From NCBI RefSeq assembly GCF_003172895.1, contig NZ_QGKL01000016.1, forward strand, positions 1 through 64,000: a stretch of 64,000 bases of DNA, in the 5' to 3' direction. Source of the DNA: Leucothrix arctica (lineage in GTDB: Bacteria > Pseudomonadota > Gammaproteobacteria > Thiotrichales > Thiotrichaceae). The notes beneath the pieces are model-generated. The model saw only the letters and a list, made by a program, of their open reading frames with translations, did no database searches and was not told the origin of the DNA. Both the position numbers and the translations under genes were made by a program. Below are positions 33,372-43,005 of this stretch, piece by piece. Each line of letters starts with the position of its first letter. The stretch's first letter is position 1.

Positions 33372-34799
33372 ATGAAACTGTACCAATCGATTGCTGAAAA
33401 AATACGTGAGCGTATTGAACAAGGCTACTACCAAGTAAACGAAAAGCTACCTTCGATTCGTACGTTAAGTCAGGAACATGATGTCAGTGTGTCAACGGCT
33501 CAGCAAGCCCTGTTATTTCTCGAAAAAGAACATTGGATAGAAGTTCGGGCCAAATCAGGATCTTATGTAAAAGCACAGCTAGCCGCCGCAGAAATGCCAC
33601 AACCATGTCGTCCAGCACAATACCCACTCAAGGTTTCACAATGGAAAGAGGTTCGTGCATTACGCAGTCTCTATAAAGGCCACTCCGATGACTTTCTTTA
33701 TCTAAGTTCGGGTATGTCAGATATTGATGCGCCCACTTTAAAGCCGCTGCTCAAAATCATGAGTCACCTCACCATTAGGGAAGGTGTTCGTTGCCTAACC
33801 CCTGACACGCTGCAAGGTGCTGTTGAGCTACGTGAGCAAATTGCACGATTAGCGCTAGATGGTGGGACACGTTTACACCCTGATGACATCATTACCACAA
33901 CGGGTTGCCAAGAAGCGCTAGCCATTAGCTTGCAAGCACTCACTAAAGCGGGTGACGTGGTGGCGGTAGAGTCACCGGGATTTTACGGCCTTATGCAAAT
34001 ACTTAAAGCGTTGGATCTTCAAGCTTTAGAAATTCCAGCGCATGCTGACGATGGTATGAGTCTGGATGCCTTAGAAATGGCGCTTGATCAGTGGCCTATC
34101 AAAGCTATTTTAGTCATCCCTACCGAAAACAACCCGCTCGGTAGCACCATGCCAGATGAGAATAAAGTGCGCCTTTTGAAAATGACCCAGCGCTATAACA
34201 CGCCCATTATTGAAGACGATATTTATGGCGACTTGCGTTATAAGCAGCCGCGACCAAGGACTCTGCACTCGTTTGATACGGAAGGACGTGTCATTTTATG
34301 CAGCTCTTTCTCTAAAACCATGTCAGCCGCTTTACGTATTGGTTGGGTTGCACCTGGGCGCTATAAAGAACGTATCGAGCACATGAAATACATCGGGACG
34401 GCCAACACCACTACCCTCACCCAACTGGCCATCGCTGAGTTTATTAAACAAGGTTATTACGAGAGGCATGTGCGTACCGTGCGACAACAGTACCGACTTA
34501 ACCGTGACCAGTTAACGCATATGCTGCAAACGTATTTTCCAAAAGGGACACGTATCAGCGCACCAAGAGGTGCCTATATATTATGGATAGAGCTACCCGG
34601 AGACGTTGACACCTTGCTACTTAACAAACGTCTGGTACAGCACAAAATTCAAATAGCACCGGGAGTGATTTTCTCTGCTTCGGGTAAGTACAGAAACTGC
34701 CTACGAATTAACTATGCAAGGCCCGTTCCTAAGTCTGCGGTGTTGGCTATCAGTCAGGAGGCGAAGGAATTACTGGCAGAATCATTAATGCCCCAGTGA
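33372..34799 (+). CDS. MocR-type GntR regulator with aminotransferase domain (YjiR-like)
   Basis: From the ATG at 33372, preceded by AAGG, the protein has 475 residues. The frame opens 22 codons earlier but without a ribosome site. The GntR winged helix covers about residues 3-68 (LPSIRTLSQEHDVSVSTAQQA). The aminotransferase-like domain follows with PTENNPLGS, IEDDIYGDL and the PLP lysine in CSSFSKTMSAALR. It is divergent from the DUF1127 gene, with three CTGTAC-type boxes between them. It is not a close relative of the MocR protein at 11886. Confidence 0.9.
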   Translation: MKLYQSIAEKIRERIEQGYYQVNEKLPSIRTLSQEHDVSVSTAQQALLFLEKEHWIEVRAKSGSYVKAQLAAAEMPQPCRPAQYPLKVSQWKEVRALRSLYKGHSDDFLYLSSGMSDIDAPTLKPLLKIMSHLTIREGVRCLTPDTLQGAVELREQIARLALDGGTRLHPDDIITTTGCQEALAISLQALTKAGDVVAVESPGFYGLMQILKALDLQALEIPAHADDGMSLDALEMALDQWPIKAILVIPTENNPLGSTMPDENKVRLLKMTQRYNTPIIEDDIYGDLRYKQPRPRTLHSFDTEGRVILCSSFSKTMSAALRIGWVAPGRYKERIEHMKYIGTANTTTLTQLAIAEFIKQGYYERHVRTVRQQYRLNRDQLTHMLQTYFPKGTRISAPRGAYILWIELPGDVDTLLLNKRLVQHKIQIAPGVIFSASGKYRNCLRINYARPVPKSAVLAISQEAKELLAESLMPQ

Positions 34800-35046
34800 T
34801 CTGTGCATTTATAAGACATTGAAAATAGAGGGGAATCTGACAGACTGTGCTTTATGGTTTATTATTTAACAAAATCCAACACTACCCGACAGATGGTTAC
34901 TCAAATCACGGATAAAAGCTGTCCTGAATATTAAAATACGTTAATGTTGAAGCCTGTAACATAGTGTCCGCCACCAAATACTAAAAAATAGGCGCAAAAA
35001 CAGTCGAGTCATAGGCTGAGAAAAAACAATAAAGAAGGGAGAGTTT

Positions 35047-36162
35047 ATGAACCCGCACAAGCTTCTACAACCCGTAAGAAATGATGATCCAAGCTTCGAT
35101 ACTGTCACTATTTCAGAAGACCAGTTTGAATCCATATTAAATATCCAACAAAGTATTTTAGACTCCATCGCACTTGACCATAAAGAGCCTGACATTCTCA
35201 GCGACCTGTGTCGTCTTGCACAAGACCTGTTACCTGAATCTGCAGCCTGCATAATGCTACTAGATGATAAAACCGATACTCTGAACGTGCTTTGTGCACC
35301 AGGTGTTCCTACTGAGCACCACCACCGACTCAAAGGAATAAAGCCTGGTCATCATAATGGTTCTTGTGCCGCTGCTGTCTACTTTGGTAAACCTGCTTAT
35401 GTCGTCAATACCTTCAATGACCCCCGCTGGGAAGGTAATCGCGACCTAGTTAAAGACTTTAATATGTGCTCAGTTTGGTCTATGCCCATACGCAACCGTG
35501 ATAAAAAAGTGATTGGCTCATTTGCGTTGGCTTCTTTTGAACATCGTTCTCCGACAAACTTTCATGATCGTTTATTAAAAATGTGTGCCTCGGCTGTGGG
35601 TATCTTGCTTGAGCGTAAAGCGCTAAGAAAGCTCGCGTTGATAGATAAGCTCACAAAGTTATGGAACAGAACAAAGCTTGATGAAACGCTGACTAAGCAA
35701 CGTGAACTCATGAGTGACCCTGACCATGGTTACGCGGTCATGCTTGTCGATATTGATCTTTTTAAAAACGTGAACGATACTTTTGGTCACAACGTAGGTG
35801 ATGCGGTTTTAGTAGAGCTAGCCGATATTTTTCGCGAGCAAATAGGCTCTGACGGGATCGTTGGTCGCTGGGGTGGTGAGGAATTTATGGTGATACTGAC
35901 TAAACCACACTGCAACAGAGCTCCTGAACTTGCTCAACGACTTCGCCAAGCTATTCAGCAACATAGTTTCAAAACAGTCGGGACAGTGACGGTGAGTATC
36001 GGTGTTTGCGTGGTTGCTAAAAAGACTCGAACTATAGAGATTATTGACTCTGCAGACCAAGCGCTCTACCAAGCGAAAAAACTAGGCCGTAACCGTGTTT
36101 CTGTACATTACAAAAACAAGCCTAAACAATGGTCTATCGAAGAATTAGTCGAATGTGCTTAA
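35047..36162 (+). CDS. GAF-GGDEF diguanylate cyclase
   Basis: This 371-residue soluble signalling protein has a GAF sensor domain at about residues 45-195 (ESAACIMLLDD, GSCAAAVYFGKPAYV) and a GGDEF domain from about 200. The active-site signature is GGEEF, with the metal-binding DIDLFKNVND upstream, so it should make cyclic di-GMP. The product-inhibition site (RxxD, five residues before GGEEF) reads IGSD, lacking the Arg, so feedback inhibition is probably absent. The start is supported by GGGAG six bases upstream. It is monocistronic and followed by a good terminator. Confidence 0.92.
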   Translation: MNPHKLLQPVRNDDPSFDTVTISEDQFESILNIQQSILDSIALDHKEPDILSDLCRLAQDLLPESAACIMLLDDKTDTLNVLCAPGVPTEHHHRLKGIKPGHHNGSCAAAVYFGKPAYVVNTFNDPRWEGNRDLVKDFNMCSVWSMPIRNRDKKVIGSFALASFEHRSPTNFHDRLLKMCASAVGILLERKALRKLALIDKLTKLWNRTKLDETLTKQRELMSDPDHGYAVMLVDIDLFKNVNDTFGHNVGDAVLVELADIFREQIGSDGIVGRWGGEEFMVILTKPHCNRAPELAQRLRQAIQQHSFKTVGTVTVSIGVCVVAKKTRTIEIIDSADQALYQAKKLGRNRVSVHYKNKPKQWSIEELVECA

Positions 36163-36176
36163 GTAGATAAAAAAAT

Positions 36177-36205
36177 AGCACCCTCAGTATCCACTAGAGG
36201 GTGCT
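36177..36205 (+). terminator. Terminator of the diguanylate cyclase gene
   Basis: AGCACCCTC and GAGGGTGCT form a perfect 9-bp stem with an 11-base loop, 15 bases after the stop codon. The T-tract behind it is interrupted. Confidence 0.7.
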
Positions 36206-36544
36206 AGCTTTCTCTATGTCAGTCGCCTATTTTGGGGGACGATCTGCTTTTAGATAATATCAATGCAGCCGGCTAAAATCCTTTCACCTTATGCTGTCAT
36301 GATATCGTTAAAAAAGCATAGCGGCAGGGATGTACCGAACTAAGCTCTCAACCAATTAAGCGCAAAGAGTTCCATAAAAGGCTCAAATAAATTCAATTAA
36401 TTGACTAATTCATTAAAAAACATGAACTTAGTACAAATAATTAGCACAACCCTCACCCTAAACTCATTCCCTCCTTGAAAGCCGAGACAAATAACGGCAA
36501 AGTTGTCCTTTATATTGGTATTTAGCGCAAGGTATACACAGCTC
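36206..36544 (+). other. Non-coding leader upstream of tyrS
   Basis: No gene is seen in these 339 bases. The region is AT-rich from 36380 on and should hold the tyrS promoter. I looked for a T-box and found none. Confidence 0.5.
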
Positions 36545-37816
36545 ATGAATGTGATCGAAGACTTAAGACAACGCGGAATGATTCAGGACATAATGCCTGG
36601 TACAGAAGAACTGTTTGCGAAAGAAAAAGTCGCAGCGTATGTCGGTGTAGACCCAACAGCGGACTCTATGCATGTGGGAAACTTAGCAACGATGATGTTG
36701 TTGGTTTATCTACAAAAGTATGGTCACACACCCGTTGCATTAGTCGGTGGCGCAACAGGCATGATCGGTGATCCATCTGGTAAAAGCGCTGAGCGTAATT
36801 TGCTAGATGAAGAAACACTACGCAAAAACCAAGAAGGTGTTGGCGCACAGCTAAAAGGCTTATTGGACTTTGAAGCCGCTGACAACCCAGCGCGTTTAGA
36901 GAACAACTACGACTGGTTTAAAGACATGGGTGCGTTGGACTTCCTGCGTAATGTCGGTAAGCACCTCACCATCAACTACATGATGGCGAAGGACTCTGTA
37001 AAAAGCCGTGTTGAAACAGGTTTGTCATTCACTGAGTTTTCATACCAGCTAATCCAAGGTTATGACTTCTACCACTTGTACAAAAACGGCGGCGTTAAAG
37101 TACAAATGGGTGGTTCTGATCAGTGGGGAAATATCACGTCAGGTACTGAGCTTATCCGTCGTATGGATGGTGGTGAAGCATTTGCCTTTACTTGCCCGCT
37201 AATCACTAAATCAGACGGTAGTAAGTTTGGTAAAAGTGAAGGCGGTAACATCTGGTTAGACCCTGCTAAAACGAGTCCTTACAAGTTCTACCAGTTTTGG
37301 TTAAACGCGTCAGATGAAGATGCAGAAGTATTCATCAAACGCTTTACACTGCTACCAATGGAAGAGATTGAAGCCGTTGCTGCTGAACATAAGGAAGCAC
37401 CTCACCAACGTGCTTTGCAGCATAAATTAGCTGAGCAAGTGACTGTGATGATTCATGGCCAAGAAGGTTATGACAAGGCGGTTAAAGCGTCTGAAGCGAT
37501 GTTTAAAGGGAGTAAAGAAGACTTGATGGCGCTTAGTAAGCAAGAGCTTTTGGAAGTCCTTGAAGGTGTTCCAACGCACACACTTAAGCGCGACAACCTT
37601 GGTGATGCACTGGATACGATTAGCTTTTTGTCGACTGAAACAGATATTCTTCCTTCAAAGAGTGAAGCGCGTCGTAGCTTGCAAAGTAACAGCATCAGTA
37701 TCAATAAAGAGAAAGTAGGCGTTGATAGTGAAATCACCGCTGCTGACTTACTGAATGATGAGTTTATCTTGGTTCAAAAAGGTAAGAAGAATAAGTTTTT
37801 GGTTATTGTTGAATAA
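36545..37816 (+). CDS. tyrS: Tyrosyl-tRNA synthetase
   Basis: The enzyme charges tRNA-Tyr in the cytosol. The ATG at 36545 was chosen because the protein then begins like other TyrRS ([15 protein letters not shown]), giving 423 residues. The class I signature is HVGN (43-46) in place of HIGH, and the KMSKS loop is KFGKS near residue 232. Tyrosine and adenylate contacts such as GGSDQWGNI are intact. The C-terminal S4-like RNA-binding domain is complete ([17 protein letters not shown]). It is followed by a strong terminator. Confidence 0.96.
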   Translation: MNVIEDLRQRGMIQDIMPGTEELFAKEKVAAYVGVDPTADSMHVGNLATMMLLVYLQKYGHTPVALVGGATGMIGDPSGKSAERNLLDEETLRKNQEGVGAQLKGLLDFEAADNPARLENNYDWFKDMGALDFLRNVGKHLTINYMMAKDSVKSRVETGLSFTEFSYQLIQGYDFYHLYKNGGVKVQMGGSDQWGNITSGTELIRRMDGGEAFAFTCPLITKSDGSKFGKSEGGNIWLDPAKTSPYKFYQFWLNASDEDAEVFIKRFTLLPMEEIEAVAAEHKEAPHQRALQHKLAEQVTVMIHGQEGYDKAVKASEAMFKGSKEDLMALSKQELLEVLEGVPTHTLKRDNLGDALDTISFLSTETDILPSKSEARRSLQSNSISINKEKVGVDSEITAADLLNDEFILVQKGKKNKFLVIVE

Positions 37817-37872
37817 CCGCTAACGACTATTCACAGTGCTCCACTTTTAAGTAGAGTACTGAACGACACAGA

Positions 37873-37900
37873 AAGGCGTACTCATGAGTACGCCTTTTTT
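37873..37900 (+). terminator. Intrinsic terminator of tyrS
   Basis: AAGGCGTACTCATGAGTACG is part of a palindrome (AGGCGTACTC / GAGTACGCCT) followed by a run of six T. It lies 57 bases after the stop. Confidence 0.88.
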
Positions 37901-37950
37901 AATGGACAATTACGTTACTATAAGCCATCAACCTCACGCTGGAATAACCA

Positions 37951-38802
37951 ATGAACCAAGCTTCTGATACTGCTTTAATAGACTGTCGCCCACTTGCAGA
38001 ATATGTACTAGGCCATATTCCACGCGCTTGTTCACTCCCAACGGATAGCTTATTTACACGCATGCATGAGTTACCTAAGCGCACCACACCTATACATTTA
38101 TGTGGTAAAGCTGAAGACTTAAAAGCGGCAACAGAGTACTTGATTGATCGAGGTCATGAGGTCATTGAGCAAACACTTTGGACAGAGGCTTTGCAGCAGG
38201 AATTAAGCGCTTCTGACACTTTAGAAAAAGGCGAGGTGTCGCATCAGCTTTGGCAGGCAGCGCCATTGTTACAGCGCTTTGTAAATGAGATTGTACCCAA
38301 ACATAATATTGCTGCTGGCAAGGGCTTAGACATCGCTTGTGGTGCAGGCCGTGATCTTGCCTACCTTGCAGCACAAGGTTGGGAGATGACCGGCATAGAC
38401 CGCTCCATTGACTCTTTAGAGCGCGTTGCTACACTCGCTAAATACTGCAAAGTTGAAATACCCACGCTACAACTGGATACAGAAACAGGTACTGACCCAT
38501 TCACCCTGTTTGAGGATGGCAGTTTTGACCTAATTTGTGTTGCTCGATATCTGCACCGCCCACTGTTTCCTTATATCAAACGACTACTAAAGCCTCACGG
38601 AGTCATCATCTACCAGACGTTTATGGTGGGTTGTGAGGAGACTAAAATAGGACGACCTAAAAACCCTAATTTCTTGTTAAAAAATGGTGAGTTGGCTGAG
38701 ACATTCGCAGGCTATGACGTGCTGCTTGATGAGGTTGAAATGCTTGAAGATGGGCGGCCTGTGGCGGCGTTTATAGCACGCCAAAAGCTACCCAACCCTT
38801 AA
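37951..38802 (+). CDS. Rhodanese-like / class I methyltransferase fusion protein
   Basis: This 283-residue protein has a rhodanese-like N-terminus (about 1-90: LIDCRPLAEYVLGHIPRA). The active-site loop reads HLCGKAED, which keeps the Cys but not the usual CxxGxR pattern. From about residue 105 it is a TehB-like SAM-dependent methyltransferase, with motif I GLDIACGAGRDLAYLA and acidic GIDRS. The fusion suggests methylation of a sulfur-, selenium- or tellurium-containing compound, but this is inference. It is preceded by its own promoter region after the tyrS terminator and is convergent with the IgaA-like genes, 3 bases apart. Confidence 0.8.
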   Translation: MNQASDTALIDCRPLAEYVLGHIPRACSLPTDSLFTRMHELPKRTTPIHLCGKAEDLKAATEYLIDRGHEVIEQTLWTEALQQELSASDTLEKGEVSHQLWQAAPLLQRFVNEIVPKHNIAAGKGLDIACGAGRDLAYLAAQGWEMTGIDRSIDSLERVATLAKYCKVEIPTLQLDTETGTDPFTLFEDGSFDLICVARYLHRPLFPYIKRLLKPHGVIIYQTFMVGCEETKIGRPKNPNFLLKNGELAETFAGYDVLLDEVEMLEDGRPVAAFIARQKLPNP

Positions 38803-38805
38803 AGG

Positions 38806-40794
38806 CTACTTAAAAAGTCTAGAACAAACAAGCCAGAGTAAATATGGGAGGAAGAGCAAATAAACACCCCATATGAACACGATGAATGCAGCCGTTGAAG
38901 CTGACGCGATTGAGTGGTGCTCATTATGCACAACCATTTTCGAATCATTCTCATAACGATAGAGAATACCGTCGATGGGCGCTGTGACAGGGTATGCACT
39001 CAAGTATCCAATAAATTGCTCATAGTTTTCTGGCGAGGTAGTCCGAAGCTCTCCCCAATGGCCCCTATACTTCGTTTGCCACTCCTTAAAAAATGACAAG
39101 TTATACCCTGTAACTACCGTACCCTGTTGATTATTCAAACGATAAACAATCTCCAAGTCCTTCTCAATAAGCTGTTGTGTAACTTCCAATGACTCAGCAA
39201 GCAACTTAGCGAGTGCCGAAGCAAGCGTCTTGCCACGAGTATTTTTAGTTTCAATAAGCTGCTGAACAACTGCTATAGACGGAAACTTTTCAACCGCAGG
39301 ACTAGCTAATACGCTTAGAAGGTATGACGTTTTATCCTCAGATAGTTTACTGATTGGTTTATTGATGATCGCAACGCTACCCAACAACTCATAACTTTTT
39401 TCAATCTTCCTTGCGATAACTAACGCTTCTTTAGCCTGTGCAAAGTCAGGGTACTGTTGCAAAGCCGCTTCTTTATTTCGAATAAAGAAAAGCTCTGTTC
39501 TTTCAGGACACTTACCAATGAGGAATGAACAGTCACTCGTCCGTTTCATCGAAGGAATAGCCAACCCGTGCGTCGCGACTGCCTGATAATTTGCCACTTT
39601 ATTTGGATCATATAAGTCTTTATCAGAAGCCAGCTCTGTAGAACCGGACATAGCACTATAGCTATTAAAGACCTCCAAAAAGGCAACCGTTATAGGCGTT
39701 GTCGTTATGTTGATTGTTAGTAAAATAGCGGTAATCAGCGGTAACCAAATACCTTTAGCGACAGGCACACTATCTAAATTAATATCGAGAGCTTCACCCT
39801 TAATAGAAATAGGCTGATACTTAGAAATAGTATAATCACTTTCTAAGTAGTCATAACTATGCAGCATCGCCTCCATCTTTACCTCGCCAAACTCCTTACC
39901 CTGTTTTTTTAAACACTTTAACCATTTAGGTGGCAACTCAAGAGAATGCTTAACCGTACCAAAGTGCTTCTCCTTGATATCTAACTCTTTTAACCACTCA
40001 GGCGACATCTCAATAGTCTGCTCAAAAAGCCCGTAGTCATAACGTTCTTCGTCGAATCTTAAGTTACCTGATAATTGAACAATATCGCGTGACTGTATGT
40101 ACTTAACTCGCCTTTTGTAGGCTAACCACATTAAGAAACACAGCGGCACTAGAGGTATCGAATAAATAAGTAGTACACCCTCAATTTCAGCAAGAATAGT
40201 ATCTGATATAAATTTAGACGATATAACCAAAACAAACAGCCAAGTAGGGAGCGTTATCCATGGGGAGAGTAAAAATGCATTCTTTTCAGCTTTTGTTGCT
40301 GGACGCCTATTAAAATTCTCTTCCAACCTTTGCTGGTATAAGTGCTTTAGCCCTGTGACTTCATGCATTTCATGTAACACTAATTGCCCATCAAACCTCA
40401 GCTCTACACGCTTACCACCTAGCTCCTGCCCGTCAACAAACTCCCCCTCTAGCTCTGGAGGAATAGTCACCACAAACAGTTTACTCCCCAGATGTATATC
40501 AAACGTTAAGCGAGGAAAACCACCAAGCGGTTTATGCCTTTTGATAGCAATATAGTCAGCATGAATAGTATAAATTGCACCCCAACGTGCCTTGGTTTTT
40601 GGCGATGCCGCTAAGCCAAAATTATAGAAATGCTGCATCACTGCTAGGTCTTCTTGACCCATCTCACGAGTCTCAGCCCCGTGCTGTTTATTGAACGCAC
40701 GTCTAAACTTTAGCCGGGCAAAATAGGGGTATATAAGCACCACTAAGGGCACCAAAATAATAAGAACAACGACGAAGGTGAAATACTCTTTCAT
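38806..40794 (-). CDS. IgaA-like multi-domain membrane protein, second of a coupled pair
   Basis: The start at 40794 was chosen because its ATG overlaps the TGA of the upstream gene (ATGA) and the paralogue begins in the same way; this gives 662 residues. Layout: an N-terminal membrane segment (YFTFVVVLIILVPLVVLIY), a cytoplasmic part (to about 180), two more segments, a second cytoplasmic part, a segment near 365 (LITAILLTINITTTPI), a long periplasmic part and a final segment. The order and size match IgaA (YrfF), the inner membrane brake on Rcs signalling. The family assignment rests mainly on topology. It is a diverged duplicate of the gene before it. Confidence 0.65.
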   Translation of the reverse strand: MKEYFTFVVVLIILVPLVVLIYPYFARLKFRRAFNKQHGAETREMGQEDLAVMQHFYNFGLAASPKTKARWGAIYTIHADYIAIKRHKPLGGFPRLTFDIHLGSKLFVVTIPPELEGEFVDGQELGGKRVELRFDGQLVLHEMHEVTGLKHLYQQRLEENFNRRPATKAEKNAFLLSPWITLPTWLFVLVISSKFISDTILAEIEGVLLIYSIPLVPLCFLMWLAYKRRVKYIQSRDIVQLSGNLRFDEERYDYGLFEQTIEMSPEWLKELDIKEKHFGTVKHSLELPPKWLKCLKKQGKEFGEVKMEAMLHSYDYLESDYTISKYQPISIKGEALDINLDSVPVAKGIWLPLITAILLTINITTTPITVAFLEVFNSYSAMSGSTELASDKDLYDPNKVANYQAVATHGLAIPSMKRTSDCSFLIGKCPERTELFFIRNKEAALQQYPDFAQAKEALVIARKIEKSYELLGSVAIINKPISKLSEDKTSYLLSVLASPAVEKFPSIAVVQQLIETKNTRGKTLASALAKLLAESLEVTQQLIEKDLEIVYRLNNQQGTVVTGYNLSFFKEWQTKYRGHWGELRTTSPENYEQFIGYLSAYPVTAPIDGILYRYENDSKMVVHNEHHSIASASTAAFIVFIWGVYLLFLPYLLWLVCSRLFK

Positions 40795-42698
40795 CTTAAA
40801 CGAAACCTCGAAAACGCTAGCCAAAGTAGATATAGGGTGTACAACAAAGAACTCAGCCATACCAAGCTTAAAACTATCGCGGTAATAAATGACGATACCG
40901 AATAATGTTCATTGGTCACTGTTGTTTTGTAGTTAGTGTTTTTGTAACGGTTGAGAACACCGTCAATTGGCGCTGTCACTGGGTATATACTCAAATCATC
41001 AATCAGCTTCTGATATTCATTCGGAGAGATATAAAGGTCATGTCTCCTCATCCCATACGAGGTGAGCCAACCATCAAAGAACGTTAGGTTATAGCCTTTC
41101 GCGACTACGCCTTCTTGATGGCTTAACTTATAGAGAGTTAGCATGTCTTTATCTAGGTGCTGCTGAACAACTTGCAATGCCTCATCTCTTAGCTGCTCTA
41201 GACCTGCAGCAAGCGCTTGGCCTCTGGCGCGCTCAGTCCTAATCAACTGTCTAATGCCCTTTGCGGAAGGAAGCTTTTCAACTAAAGGGCTGTCTAAAAC
41301 TTCAACCAAATAAGCAAAGTCACTTTTAGATAATCGATCGATTGGATGGTCTAAAACAGACACCAAGCCCAGCGATTGGTAGCTTGTATCAATCATTTTG
41401 GCAGGCAACAATGCTGCACTCATTTGTGCAAAATCAGGATACTGTTCCAGCGTAGCCGCTTTATCTTTCACAAAGAAAAGCGCATCTAGTTCAGGACAGT
41501 GATCAGAGTCCATATAACGACAATGATTTTCCGCGTCGATGTAAGGAATAGCTAGCCCATGAGTAGAAATAGCCTGCCCATCACCGACCTTTTTAGCGTC
41601 ATACAACCCGCTACTTGAGGAAAGCTCTGAAGAACTAAATAAACTCTTTGAGCTATTCATAACTTCTGAAAACAACGTCGGAACAGGTGTAGCAAAGACG
41701 TTAACACTAACGAATGCACCAATAAAAAGTGTGAGAAACCAACTTCTAGCCACCGGTAAATTATTTATAGTGAGATCTAAGTCTGTGCCCTTAAGAGATA
41801 TAGGCTGGTACTGGTGAATTGGATGACTATCTTCTGACAAGCCCAACGTATGCAGCATTGCTTCCACCTTAACGTGACCAAGCTTCTTGCCCTTAGCTTC
41901 TAAACGCTTTAACCAGTTGCTCGATAACTTAAGCGGCTGCCCATTTACTTGGTATTGCCCCTTACCTCGGTGATAACTTAACTCACCTGATAGCTGAATA
42001 ATCTCACGAGACTTTATATAGCCCTTTCTAAGAAAGTACAATATGGGTATTGAGAGTGGAACATACACAAATAAAAACCCGTCTAAACCTAGCTCATTAA
42101 CGGCAGGCATCACCCAAGGTACGACACAAAACATAAGCACCGAATTTGACACCGTACTCCAGCGCGATAGCAGGAAAGAGCTTTGTTCTACTGATGTTGC
42201 AGGCCGTCTGTCGTGACTCCCAATACGCCTTTGTTGATACAAGGTTCTTAAGCCTGATACACCCTCAATTTCGTGTAACACGACCCCTCTTCTGTCGAAC
42301 ATAACCTCGATAGTTTTATCGGAAAATTGCCGACCCTCAGAAAATTTATGTTCTATTTCTCTAGGTATGTAAACAACAACGCCTCGATTATCTAACGTAA
42401 TTGAGAACGTAGAATACGGAATTCCTCTGTGTGGGCGATGTCTCTTAATCGATATTGAATAGACATTAATCGTATAAATTTTCCCCCAACGAGACTTCAT
42501 CTTTGGAGTCGCGACCAAGCCATTATTATAATAGTGCTGCATGACCGCTAAGTCTTCTTCGGTCATCTCTCTAATATGCGTTTCAGGCAGATTATTCAAC
42601 GCCTCTTTAGTCCTCTTCTGCTCTTTATGAGAGTGAAGCACTATAAATATTAGTAAGGGCACACCAATAATAAAAAAGATGGCGAAAAGAAACTCCAT
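40791..42698 (-). CDS. IgaA-like multi-domain membrane protein, first of a coupled pair
   Basis: This 635-residue protein starts at 42698, where AAGG lies upstream; the frame opens 16 codons earlier without a ribosome site. It is a clear paralogue of the protein encoded after it: EEDLAVMQHYYNNGL, LYQQRRIG, RRPATSVEQ, STHGLAIPY and SIYPVTAPIDGVLNRY recur in both. The predicted segments (N-terminal, two near 190-235, one near 340, one at the C-terminus) leave two cytoplasmic domains and one large periplasmic domain, the plan of IgaA. The four-base ATGA overlap means both are made together and may form a complex. No rcs genes are in the window. Confidence 0.65.
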   Translation of the reverse strand: MEFLFAIFFIIGVPLLIFIVLHSHKEQKRTKEALNNLPETHIREMTEEDLAVMQHYYNNGLVATPKMKSRWGKIYTINVYSISIKRHRPHRGIPYSTFSITLDNRGVVVYIPREIEHKFSEGRQFSDKTIEVMFDRRGVVLHEIEGVSGLRTLYQQRRIGSHDRRPATSVEQSSFLLSRWSTVSNSVLMFCVVPWVMPAVNELGLDGFLFVYVPLSIPILYFLRKGYIKSREIIQLSGELSYHRGKGQYQVNGQPLKLSSNWLKRLEAKGKKLGHVKVEAMLHTLGLSEDSHPIHQYQPISLKGTDLDLTINNLPVARSWFLTLFIGAFVSVNVFATPVPTLFSEVMNSSKSLFSSSELSSSSGLYDAKKVGDGQAISTHGLAIPYIDAENHCRYMDSDHCPELDALFFVKDKAATLEQYPDFAQMSAALLPAKMIDTSYQSLGLVSVLDHPIDRLSKSDFAYLVEVLDSPLVEKLPSAKGIRQLIRTERARGQALAAGLEQLRDEALQVVQQHLDKDMLTLYKLSHQEGVVAKGYNLTFFDGWLTSYGMRRHDLYISPNEYQKLIDDLSIYPVTAPIDGVLNRYKNTNYKTTVTNEHYSVSSFITAIVLSLVWLSSLLYTLYLLWLAFSRFRLR

Positions 42699-43005
42699 AT
42701 CGGAAACCTTATGATAACTGCACGTTAAGTGGTTATGAAAAATCATCTGTGCAGTCCCAGATAACTCAAACCTCGGCTAGATAGGTATAGCCTTGTGCTT
42801 TGGTGTGCACTCTCTTTCTTCTATTAAGCGCTGTCTTTTAGCATTCCGTGTTTTTTTTATCCACTAGGAAGCTGTATTTAACGACTAACGTATATCAAGC
42901 ATCGATAAGTTGATCACCGCGATGGCTGCGAATTAACGAACGCAAGTATTTGCTATACAATAATATTAACTGGTAGCAACACTTGCGTTTTCTAAGGGGA
43001 AAATC

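Noticed and set aside
36206-36544. T-box riboswitch before tyrS
   Set aside because: No AGGGTGG-type T-box sequence or specifier stem was found, and T-boxes are rare in this bacterial group.
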